DNA of 6,036 bases. Origin: Desulfobacteraceae bacterium (GTDB taxonomy: Bacteria > Desulfobacterota > Desulfobacteria > Desulfobacterales > DAOWNP01). A program made the position numbers and the translations under genes. How positions within the stretch are numbered: position 1 is the stretch's first letter; each line of letters begins with the position of its first letter. The DNA lies in the NCBI GenBank assembly GCA_030642545.1, contig DAOWNP010000156.1, forward strand, positions 1 to 6,036, written 5' to 3'. This document shows, in pieces, positions 1-5,967 of the stretch. The notes beneath the pieces are model-generated. The model saw nothing but the letters and a program-made list of their open reading frames with translations, searched no databases and had not been told where the DNA came from.

Positions 1-471
1 CTAAAAGACACTTATGCTGAAAAAGATTTGGAATCTGCAATTTTAAAAGAGATAGAAAACTTTTTAATAGAACTTGGAGTAGGTTTTACTTTTGTAGCCC
101 GCCAAAAACGAATGATAATAGACAATACCGATTTCAATCTTGATTTACTCTTTTATCATCGCAAATTAAAAAGATTGGTAGCAATAGATTTGAAAATAGG
201 AAAATTTAAAGCGAGTTATAAAGGTCAGATGGAATTGTATTTACGCTATCTTGAAAAATATGAAACAGAAGAAGGTGAGCAAACACCAATAGGTTTAATT
301 TTTTGTACCGAAGGCAATCAGGAACAAATAGAGCTTTTGCAATTAGATAAAGCTAATATCAAAGTTGCAGAATACATTACTCAATACTTGCCAAAAGAAT
401 TGCTGGCTAAGAAACTACATCAGTTTACAATTACAGCAAAACGACTTATTGAAAATAGAAAACTGGATTAA
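1..471 (+). CDS. YhcG/DUF1016-family PD-(D/E)XK nuclease, C-terminal part (5' end outside window)
   Basis: The frame is open from base 1 to a TAA at 469-471, giving 156 residues of the C-terminal domain of a YhcG/DUF1016 protein. The full family is usually about 330-380 residues, with an N-terminal DUF1016 helical domain that is missing here. A TTG at 28 could be read as a start, but the conserved LKDTYAEKDLE segment begins before it, so the gene runs off the left edge. Visible nuclease signatures, numbered from base 1, are Glu11 in the first helix, Asp48 in FNLDLLFYH, Asp63-Leu-Lys65 in VAIDLKIGKF, and Gln76 in YKGQMELYLRYL. Together these make a complete PD-(D/E)XK metal-dependent nuclease core, with IDLK where many relatives have IELK. 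The family's biological role is poorly defined. It is often encoded near type I restriction-modification and other defence genes, but the neighbours on that side are not in view. No fitting downstream partner follows. Confidence 0.88.
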   Translation, partial: LKDTYAEKDLESAILKEIENFLIELGVGFTFVARQKRMIIDNTDFNLDLLFYHRKLKRLVAIDLKIGKFKASYKGQMELYLRYLEKYETEEGEQTPIGLIFCTEGNQEQIELLQLDKANIKVAEYITQYLPKELLAKKLHQFTITAKRLIENRKLD

Positions 472-661
472 ATATGATCTTAAACAACGATAATAAATAC
501 AATACCTTCGCCAAATTGAAAAACAAGAGAAAATCAACTTTTTCGTAATCTATAATATTGATTTTGTTTGTTTTTTCAAAAGTACCTTTTGGTTAAAATC
601 AGCCAAAATATAAAGTGACGAAAGTATTATAAACTATTTTTAATGTTAAAAATAATTTTAT
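472..661. other. AT-rich intergenic spacer between nuclease and peptidase genes
   Basis: These 190 bases separate the ends of two convergent genes and hold no convincing open reading frame. Three small hairpins can be drawn. The first is CAAAAG-TAC-CTTTTG at 577-591. The second, overlapping it, is an 8-bp stem at 587-594 with 601-608, with one G-T pair. The third is a 9-bp all-A/T stem at 635-643 with 646-654. None is GC-rich and none is followed by a clear T-run, so I do not call a standard intrinsic terminator, although the spacer's position suggests it ends both transcripts. A TATAAT at 551-556 has no credible -35 partner. Confidence 0.6.
635..654 (-). terminator. Weak A/T-only hairpin just downstream of the peptidase gene
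   Basis: TATTTTTAA (635-643) and TTAAAAATA (646-654) form a perfect 9-bp inverted repeat around a TG dinucleotide, 8 bases past the peptidase stop codon. Its place fits a transcript end. It lacks GC pairs and a clean U-tract, so it may equally be a chance feature of AT-rich DNA. Confidence 0.25.
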
Positions 662-1858
662 TTAAACACAAATTATTTCTTCTTTAGCATGGGTTAAAAC
701 TTTTGGTCCATCATCTTCCATTACATAAGTATTTTCTATACCAACAGCTCCATCAGGCAGTACAAATTTTGGTTCTATGGCAAAGGTCATTTTTGGTTCT
801 ATTTTCATATTAAAATTTTTTGCAAAAACAGGAGGTTCATCAAGCTCAAGACCCACTCCATGACCTATAAATTTTACCTGATCACAACCTGAGCCCATAA
901 AATGTTTGCCAAACCCGGTTTCTGCAGCAAGCTCAATAGCTTTATCATATATATCGGCACAGTTTGTTTGTGGTTTTATTGCTTTTACAATTTCTTTTTG
1001 TATCATAAGAGCTGCTTTATGAGCATCAGTGATATCTTTTGCAGGTTTTCCTATTGCAAACATTCTTGTTGCATCCGCTGTATAACCATTTACCACACAG
1101 GTATAATCAATATATATAATATCGTTTTTATTAATTTTTTTCCATCCTGCACCGTGAGGATTGTTTGCAGGAGAAACTCCTGCCCCGCCAACAGGTCCGT
1201 CAAAAAAAGTAGGAATAGCCCCGCTTTTCCCTGAAACAAGATTTCCCATAAAAAAGTTTTGATCAAATGATCTTAACTGACAGCAGCCACTATACCCTCT
1301 TTTACGCATTTGTGCTTCAAAAAGACTTGCAAGCTCAACCTCTGTCATATCAACTTTAAGCATCTCAGGAACTTTTTCAAAAACTTTATCAAGAACAGAA
1401 CAGGAATGTTCTAACAGCTGGATTTCATAATCAGATTTTATTTTTCTAATATCTCTTATTATGCTTGAAATATCTATAAATTTTGATTCATTAAATATCT
1501 TCATTAAAAAAGCACAGGTATTGTAAGGTAAAACATCTAATTCCAAACCTGTATTTTTAAAATCTGTATGACCTGTTTTTTTTATAATTTCAGGAAGCAG
1601 TTTCATGCTTTTGAGTTCTACAATATTTTTAATAGAAGACTCTTTTTTTGCCCTTTGAAAACTTTTTCGTATCATTAGTACAGGCTCTTTGTCACAGGGT
1701 ATAAAAAGATAGCCGTTTTGTGATGTTCCTGTTAAATAAAACAGATCTGTATGTTGTGTAATTAAAGCACTGTTACAATTTCCATCACAAAGTTTCTTCT
1801 GGAATTTTTCAATTCTTGATGAAATCTCATTAAAAGGGGTATATTGATGTAAATCCAT
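662..1858 (-). CDS. M24-family metallopeptidase (Xaa-Pro aminopeptidase-like)
   Basis: This 398-residue cytoplasmic protein has the two-domain layout of M24B peptidases: a creatinase-type N-terminal domain (about residues 10-140) and a pita-bread catalytic domain (about 148-390). All five expected metal ligands are present: Asp251 (IIYIDYT), Asp262 (TADATR), His333 (IGHGVG), Glu362 (AIEPK) and Glu375 (GIENT). The family usually removes an N-terminal residue preceding proline with a dinuclear Mn or Co centre, or cleaves related dipeptides. The second histidine, seven residues after the liganding one in Xaa-Pro aminopeptidases, is Asp340 here (GLELDEPP), so exact substrate specificity is uncertain. 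I recall the LELDE form from other deltaproteobacterial members, which argues for a subfamily rather than a damaged enzyme. There is no signal peptide. The ATG at 1858-1856 is preceded by AGGA at 1867-1870, 8 bases away, which supports this start. The gene is transcribed divergently from the EEP gene and stops with TAA. A broader label such as creatinase-like hydrolase remains possible. Confidence 0.93.
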   Translation of the reverse strand: MDLHQYTPFNEISSRIEKFQKKLCDGNCNSALITQHTDLFYLTGTSQNGYLFIPCDKEPVLMIRKSFQRAKKESSIKNIVELKSMKLLPEIIKKTGHTDFKNTGLELDVLPYNTCAFLMKIFNESKFIDISSIIRDIRKIKSDYEIQLLEHSCSVLDKVFEKVPEMLKVDMTEVELASLFEAQMRKRGYSGCCQLRSFDQNFFMGNLVSGKSGAIPTFFDGPVGGAGVSPANNPHGAGWKKINKNDIIYIDYTCVVNGYTADATRMFAIGKPAKDITDAHKAALMIQKEIVKAIKPQTNCADIYDKAIELAAETGFGKHFMGSGCDQVKFIGHGVGLELDEPPVFAKNFNMKIEPKMTFAIEPKFVLPDGAVGIENTYVMEDDGPKVLTHAKEEIICV

Positions 1859-1866
1859 AAAATATT

Positions 1867-1870
1867 TCCT
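1867..1870 (-). promoter_or_regulatory. Ribosome binding site of the M24 peptidase gene
   Basis: The minus strand reads AAAGGA here, with AGGA 8 bases before the ATG. This fixes the start at 1858. Confidence 0.7.
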
Positions 1871-1887
1871 TTAAATTTTAAAAAGCA

Positions 1888-1912
1888 ATTACTTATTATC
1901 AATTGAAGTAAT
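1888..1912. repeat. 7-bp inverted repeat in the peptidase leader, possible operator
   Basis: ATTACTT at 1888-1894 and AAGTAAT at 1906-1912 are perfect inverted copies around an 11-base centre. The repeat lies between the predicted peptidase promoter and its start codon, so it could be a regulator site or a weak leader hairpin. In DNA this AT-rich, chance is also plausible. Confidence 0.25.
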
Positions 1913-1927
1913 AAAGTTCAGTTCCTA

Positions 1928-1957
1928 ACTATATACTGTTGTTTTGAATTGTGTCAA
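1928..1957 (-). promoter_or_regulatory. Predicted sigma70-type promoter for the M24 peptidase gene
   Basis: On the minus strand a perfect TTGACA (1957-1952) is followed after 18 bases by TATAGT (1933-1928), five of six matches to the -10 consensus. Transcription would begin near 1921, leaving a leader of about 60 bases. This is read by eye from consensus matches only. Confidence 0.5.
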
Positions 1958-1959
1958 AA

Positions 1960-1988
1960 TTAAAATCAGGTTTATGATAAGCTATAAT
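1960..1988 (+). promoter_or_regulatory. Predicted promoter for the secreted EEP gene
   Basis: A perfect -10 TATAAT lies at 1983-1988, 17 bases after a weak -35 TTAAAA at 1960-1965 (four of six matches). Transcription would begin near 1995, about 23 bases before the ATG. The -35 lies only two bases from the -35 of the opposing peptidase promoter, so the two promoters stand back to back. Confidence 0.4.
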
Positions 1989-2005
1989 ATTGTTTTGAAA
2001 ATAAC

Positions 2006-2011
2006 AGGAGG
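2006..2011 (+). promoter_or_regulatory. Strong ribosome binding site of the EEP gene
   Basis: A full AGGAGG stands 6 bases before the ATG at 2018. This is the strongest Shine-Dalgarno sequence in the window, and it settles the start codon. Confidence 0.85.
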
Positions 2012-2017
2012 ATAAGA

Positions 2018-3094
2018 ATGAGTAAATATAACATAAAGTTTAAAAAGAGTGGAAAAATAATTTTAATGTTTGGTTTTATCTGTTTTTGCATCTGTTCTGA
2101 TACTTTTGCAAAAACATTTAAAATAGCAAGTTATAATGTTCAAAATCTCTTTGATCTTCATAAAGATAAAACTGAATACAGAGAATATATTCCAGATACA
2201 GGCTTTGGATGGACAAAAAATACAGCAGCTCTAAAATATCTGAATATTACCCGTGTGTTAAAAGATATAAATGCAGATATTATATCTCTTCAGGAAGTTG
2301 AATCAGTCAAAGCTCTCCTTTATTTACGTGCTGTACTTAAATCAAAGGGAACTTTATATCCTTATTTTGCTATTGCTGATTTAAAACCTACCACTGTAAA
2401 ATGTGCTTTGTTATCTAAGTTTCCTGTTATAAAAAATAAAGAGGTGGTTGTTTCAGGATCTCTTTCAAGAAATATCCTCAGAACAGATATAGATATATCT
2501 GGGAATAATTTAATTGTTTATGTAAATCACTGGAAATCTAAAAAAGGGCCTGAGAGTTTGAGGAAAAAATATGCAAATGCTTTAAAAAAAGAGATAGATC
2601 AATTAGAAACAGATGCAGATTTTGTTTTAACCGGGGATTTTAATTCAAATTATAATGAATATATTACTTTTGTTAATAATGTTAAGTTAAATAATACTAA
2701 TAAAAGAACAGGAATTAATCATATTTTAATGACAATCAAAAATAATAAATTAGTAGATGAACGTTTATTGGTAAAACAGAGATCAAATAAATACTTATAT
2801 AATTTATGGCTTGAAATTCCTTATAAATACAGGTGGTCATATAATTTTTTTGGCCGTAAGAGCACTCCTGATCATATCATTTTATCAAAAGGTTTGTATG
2901 ATAATAAAGGAGTGTCTTACAAAGATAACTCTTTTAATAAATTTACACCTCATTATCTTTTTAAAAACAGAGGAGTGTTTAACTGGAAAAGAGCGAAAAG
3001 GGGCAGGGGGAAACATCTTGGTATGGGGTTTTCTGATCATCTTCCCATATTTGCTTTATTTACAACTACTCCTTTTGTATTAAAAACAAAGTAA
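2018..3094 (+). CDS. Exported endonuclease/exonuclease/phosphatase (EEP, DNase I-fold) family protein
   Basis: The 358-residue product starts with a signal peptide: a basic n-region (KFKKSGK), a hydrophobic stretch at about 14-27, and a probable signal peptidase I site after TFA (Ala31). The mature part is one EEP domain (about 33-350). Motifs in order are SYNVQNLF with Asn40 and Asn43, LQEVE with the metal-binding Glu93, VNHWKSKKG with His171, TGDFNSN with Asp207 and Asn209, TPDHIIL with Asp285-His286, and FSDHLPI with Asp340-His341. The metal-dependent phosphodiesterase active site therefore looks complete. The fold serves DNases, sphingomyelinases and inositol phosphatases, so the substrate cannot be named from sequence. 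An exported nuclease or phosphodiesterase acting in the periplasm or outside the cell is the most natural reading. The text (EYIPDTGFGW, INHIL, RWSYNFFG) reminds me of homologues from Campylobacterota, which is recall and not a search result. The gene stands alone, divergent from the M24 peptidase and convergent with asnS. There is no lipobox despite several cysteines in the signal peptide. Confidence 0.9.
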   Translation: MSKYNIKFKKSGKIILMFGFICFCICSDTFAKTFKIASYNVQNLFDLHKDKTEYREYIPDTGFGWTKNTAALKYLNITRVLKDINADIISLQEVESVKALLYLRAVLKSKGTLYPYFAIADLKPTTVKCALLSKFPVIKNKEVVVSGSLSRNILRTDIDISGNNLIVYVNHWKSKKGPESLRKKYANALKKEIDQLETDADFVLTGDFNSNYNEYITFVNNVKLNNTNKRTGINHILMTIKNNKLVDERLLVKQRSNKYLYNLWLEIPYKYRWSYNFFGRKSTPDHIILSKGLYDNKGVSYKDNSFNKFTPHYLFKNRGVFNWKRAKRGRGKHLGMGFSDHLPIFALFTTTPFVLKTK

Positions 3095-3096
3095 GG

Positions 3097-3146
3097 ATAA
3101 TCTCATATTTACTGCACATAAAAATGTGCAGTAAATATGAGATTAT
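3097..3146. terminator. Perfect 23-bp inverted repeat, likely shared bidirectional terminator
   Basis: Arm 3097-3119 and arm 3124-3146 are exact reverse complements, with an AAAA loop at 3120-3123. The repeat begins 3 bases after the EEP stop codon and ends 8 bases before the asnS stop codon, so it sits where two convergent transcripts must end. The T-rich tracts after the stem are broken on both sides (GTATTTTC rightward, CCTTACTTTG leftward), so termination may depend on the long stem itself or the hairpin may protect the 3' ends of the RNAs. Confidence 0.75.
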
Positions 3147-3153
3147 GTATTTT

Positions 3154-4557
3154 CTAAAACTCTATATTTTTCGGGGTTCTGGGAAAAGGTATTACGTCTC
3201 TTATATTTGAGACTCCTGTAACAAGCATTAACATTCGTTCAAAACCAAGACCAAAACCGCTGTGTTCTACACTTCCGAATCTTCTTGAGTCAATATACCA
3301 CCAGTATTCATCTTTGTTTATGCCCATTTCATCAAAACGTTTTTCAAGAACATCAAGACGTTCTTCCCGCTGGCTGCCACCCACAATTTCGCCAATTCCC
3401 GGTACAAGAATATCCATGGCTGCAACAGTTTTGTTGCCATCATTTATTCTCATATAAAACGGTTTAATCTCTTTGGGATAATCAAAAATTATAACAGGTT
3501 TCTTAAAATGTTTTTCTGTTAGATATCGTTCATGTTCAGAGCAAAAATCATGACCTGCTTTTACTTCAAATTCAAATTTGTTTTTTGTTTTTAACAAAAT
3601 ATCTAAAGCATTATTATAGGGAATGCGTAAAAAATCTTGAGAAGTAATACTATCTAAGGTTTGCATAAGGTTTTTGTTTACAAATTTTGCAAAAAGATTT
3701 AAATCTTCTTTGCAGTTTTCTATGATATGATTTATAAGATATTTTATAAAAATTTCTGCAATATCCATATTGCTATGAAGCCCGCAAAAAGCCATTTCAG
3801 GTTCAACCATCCAAAATTCTGCTACATGGCGGCTTGTATTTGAGTTTTCTGCTCGAAATGTAGGTCCAAAAGTATATACATCTCCTAATGCAAGAGCAAA
3901 CATTTCAGCTGATAGCTGACCAGAAACAGTAAGATTTGCCTGTTTTCCAAAAAAGTCATCATCATAGCCCCGGCAATTTTCAATAAATTTTTTATTTATA
4001 AAATCAAGGGTTGTAACTTTAAACATTTCACCGGCACCTTCACAATCAGAACCTGTTAAAACAGGAGTATGAACGTAAACGAAACCTCTTTCTTTAAAAA
4101 ATTTATGTACAGCAAATGAGAGTTCAGAGCGAATTCTAAAAACTGCTCCATATTTGTTTGTTCTTGGTCTTAAATGAGCTATTGTTCTTAAAAATTCATC
4201 TGAATGACGTTTTTTTTGAAGTGGATATGATTGTGGTGCAAGGCTTATTACTTCTATTTTTTCAGCTATAATTTCTTTTGCCTGTTTTCCTCCTTTGGAT
4301 TCAACTAACTGACCTGTTATGGATACAGCAGAACCTGTGGTAAGAGAATTTATTATACTGGCATCTTTAATGGTATTATCAACTATGATCTGCATATTAC
4401 TTATGCATGATCCATCATTAACTTCTAAAAAAGAAAACTTTTTCGAATCCCTTTTAGTTCTTATCCAGCCTTTAATCAGTACTTGTTTATCTGTTTGTTT
4501 ATTATTTATCAGATTTAGAATTTTAGTTCGTTTCTGATCTTTTTGTTTTATATTCAT
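3154..4557 (-). CDS. asnS: Asparaginyl-tRNA synthetase (AsnRS)
   Basis: This 467-residue class IIb aminoacyl-tRNA synthetase is close to the usual bacterial AsnRS length (E. coli 466). It joins asparagine to tRNA-Asn using ATP, in the cytoplasm. An OB-fold anticodon-binding domain spans about 25-106 (VLIKGWIRTKRDSKKFSFLEVNDGS). The catalytic core follows from about 120. Motif 1 lies around 157-167 (GFVYVHTPVLT). Motif 2 spans about 234-255 and contains FRAENSNTSRH and the EFWMVEPEM segment. Motif 3 is GFGLGFERMLML (434-445). The C-terminal end FPRTPKNIEF is the form seen in AsnRS, whereas AspRS is longer with an inserted domain. The ATG at 4557-4555 has AGGA at 4567-4570, 9 bases upstream; a nearer GAGG lies too close to serve. 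The gene starts 17 bases after yihY ends on the same strand, so it is probably co-transcribed from the promoter at 5940-5967. It stops with TAG, just before the shared hairpin. No catalytic motif is missing. Confidence 0.97.
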   Translation of the reverse strand: MNIKQKDQKRTKILNLINNKQTDKQVLIKGWIRTKRDSKKFSFLEVNDGSCISNMQIIVDNTIKDASIINSLTTGSAVSITGQLVESKGGKQAKEIIAEKIEVISLAPQSYPLQKKRHSDEFLRTIAHLRPRTNKYGAVFRIRSELSFAVHKFFKERGFVYVHTPVLTGSDCEGAGEMFKVTTLDFINKKFIENCRGYDDDFFGKQANLTVSGQLSAEMFALALGDVYTFGPTFRAENSNTSRHVAEFWMVEPEMAFCGLHSNMDIAEIFIKYLINHIIENCKEDLNLFAKFVNKNLMQTLDSITSQDFLRIPYNNALDILLKTKNKFEFEVKAGHDFCSEHERYLTEKHFKKPVIIFDYPKEIKPFYMRINDGNKTVAAMDILVPGIGEIVGGSQREERLDVLEKRFDEMGINKDEYWWYIDSRRFGSVEHSGFGLGFERMLMLVTGVSNIRDVIPFPRTPKNIEF

Positions 4558-4566
4558 AACCTCAAA

Positions 4567-4570
4567 TCCT
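4567..4570 (-). promoter_or_regulatory. Ribosome binding site of asnS
   Basis: The minus strand reads AGGATTTGAGGTTATG across the yihY-asnS junction. AGGA at 9 bases from the ATG is the usable site; GAGG is only 2 bases away. It lies in the 17-base gap between the genes. Confidence 0.6.
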
Positions 4571-4574
4571 GTTA

Positions 4575-5891
4575 TTATAAATCTTTTAAAAGATGGTTAG
4601 AAGGTGATTTTTTTATAGTTGAATAGAAATCATTTAGAATTTTTGAAAAAGCCTCAAGCTCTTTGGACTGTGTATAGGGTAGTGTTACGGATCCATTTTT
4701 GTCAATTGCGTTTAAAACAAATTCTACGCTTATTTTGTCTGTATCAATGGCTGGGATATAGCCTGGTTGTTCTTTTTTTTCTACAACTGTTTGTGTTATA
4801 ATTTTACTTTTTGTTAAAACCAGTAAAACCTGTTCTAATATATGCTCTGGTATGTTTAGTTGATCACTTATTTTATATAGAGTTAACGGCTTATTTGCAT
4901 CTGAGAAATTTTTTACTATAACATATGTTGTTTGCAGAGCTAATTTTTTTTTCAGCCAAAGACTTAGTTCTTTTGTTTTATTAAAAAACTCATACTTATT
5001 AATATTTTCAAATGCATATGATAATTCTGCTCCAAAAAGAACTATAAGCCAGCTTAACTGCAGCCATATTAAAAAAAGCGGAAAAGCAGAAAAACTTCCA
5101 TAGATAGCGTTATATTTTGAAACACCTACCTGAAAGCTTATATAGGTGATTTGAACAATCTGGTATAATGATCCTGCTATAATTGCCCCGAGTATACCAG
5201 CTGTAGCATTTATTTTTTTATTAGGTATGAAAAGATATATTATCGTAAAAAGTATCCAGATAATCAGATGTGGGAGAAATTTAAAAAAAATCGTAAGAAA
5301 AGGACCTATTCTATATAAAAATGTGGTATCTTTTGTAAACATTGTAACTTTTGCAATTAAAAAAACTATAGCACTATTATAAAGAATAAAAAGGAGAGGT
5401 GCTATTATTGTTAAGGAAAGATAGTCACTGAACTTTCTTCCAAAAGAACGCTGTTTTCTGATTTTCCATATTTTATTTAAAGAACTTTCAATATACCCAA
5501 ACACTTTCATTACAGACCAGATAAGAAAAATAGCTCCAATTCCTGCAATCATCTCTTCTTTTGTGTTATCAATAAGAGTTTTTGCAAAATTTATAACCTT
5601 GAAAATTATTTCTTCCTGACCTGCAAAATTTTCCAGCAAACGTTTTTCCAGAATTTTTTCAAATCCAAATCCCTTTGCTATTCCAAAAACTAAAGCTGCA
5701 ATAGGGACAACTGATAAAAGAGAATAAAATGTTAAAGAAGAAGCCATTAAAGGGCATTCATCTTTAAAAAATTTTTTAAAACTCAGTAATAAAATCCTTA
5801 AGATTTTTACTATTAATGACTTATGAAATGAAAGTTTATCTAAATGGATGCTCCAAATATCGGATGTAAAAAAGTTGATATATTTTTGCAT
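4575..5891 (-). CDS. YihY/virulence factor BrkB family inner-membrane protein with C-terminal extension
   Basis: The 438-residue product is a YihY/BrkB (RNase BN-like) membrane protein. Old 'ribonuclease BN' labels for this family are considered wrong, and its molecular function is unsettled; transport has been suggested. Six membrane segments are visible at roughly 49-70, 112-132, 157-181, 198-222, 227-252 and 265-295. Family hallmarks are LMASSLTFYSLLSVVPI in the first segment, IWSVMKVFGYIESSLNKIWK after the second, and YNAIYGSFSAFPLFLIWLQ leading into the last. The N-terminal lead-in (about 1-45) and a soluble C-terminal region (about 305-438) are additional to the core. Residues 315-380 look like a winged-helix module (LTLYKISDQLNIPEHILEQVL), often seen in deltaproteobacterial versions by recollection. 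The ATG at 5891 keeps the conserved lead-in helix, though only a weak Shine-Dalgarno (CTAAGT) precedes it. It is the first gene of a likely two-gene unit with asnS. Confidence 0.92.
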   Translation of the reverse strand: MQKYINFFTSDIWSIHLDKLSFHKSLIVKILRILLLSFKKFFKDECPLMASSLTFYSLLSVVPIAALVFGIAKGFGFEKILEKRLLENFAGQEEIIFKVINFAKTLIDNTKEEMIAGIGAIFLIWSVMKVFGYIESSLNKIWKIRKQRSFGRKFSDYLSLTIIAPLLFILYNSAIVFLIAKVTMFTKDTTFLYRIGPFLTIFFKFLPHLIIWILFTIIYLFIPNKKINATAGILGAIIAGSLYQIVQITYISFQVGVSKYNAIYGSFSAFPLFLIWLQLSWLIVLFGAELSYAFENINKYEFFNKTKELSLWLKKKLALQTTYVIVKNFSDANKPLTLYKISDQLNIPEHILEQVLLVLTKSKIITQTVVEKKEQPGYIPAIDTDKISVEFVLNAIDKNGSVTLPYTQSKELEAFSKILNDFYSTIKKSPSNHLLKDL

Positions 5892-5939
5892 TTGACTTAG
5901 CTGCTTTTTATAATTAATGTTTTATTAAGATAAATATTA

Positions 5940-5967
5940 ATTATAACCTTTGTATTGTTAATTTCAA
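5940..5967 (-). promoter_or_regulatory. Predicted sigma70-type promoter for yihY-asnS
   Basis: On the minus strand TTGAAA (5967-5962) and a perfect TATAAT (5945-5940) are separated by 16 bases. Transcription would begin near 5933, giving a leader of about 42 bases before the yihY ATG. Among the promoters seen here this one has the best combined match. Confidence 0.55.

Noticed and set aside
28..30. TTG as the true start of the left-edge nuclease gene
   Set aside because: The frame is open upstream to base 1 and codes for the conserved LKDTYAEKDLE lead-in. The family also has an N-terminal domain that must lie outside the window.
551..556. TATAAT as a promoter in the 472-661 spacer
   Set aside because: There is no acceptable -35 at 16-18 bases and no plus-strand gene downstream. 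Such hexamers are common by chance in DNA this AT-rich.
902..1234. Plus-strand 110-residue open frame inside the peptidase gene
   Set aside because: It lies wholly antisense to a gene with complete M24 motifs. Its translation is rich in Cys, Ile and Phe with no recognisable domain, as expected from reading the opposite strand of AT-rich coding DNA.
2811..3083. 90-residue frame overlapping the 3' part of the EEP gene
   Set aside because: It is out of frame with a gene that has intact C-terminal motifs (SDHLPI), and its hydrophobic translation is a typical frame artefact. No ribosome binding site fits.
3285..4801. Short plus-strand frames opposite asnS and yihY (60, 72 and 60 residues)
   Set aside because: They are antisense to well-supported genes and show no motifs or ribosome binding sites.
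4575..5891. Naming the membrane protein ribonuclease BN (rbn)
   Set aside because: The family was given that name in error; the real RNase BN is an unrelated metallo-beta-lactamase-fold enzyme. No nuclease motif is seen here.
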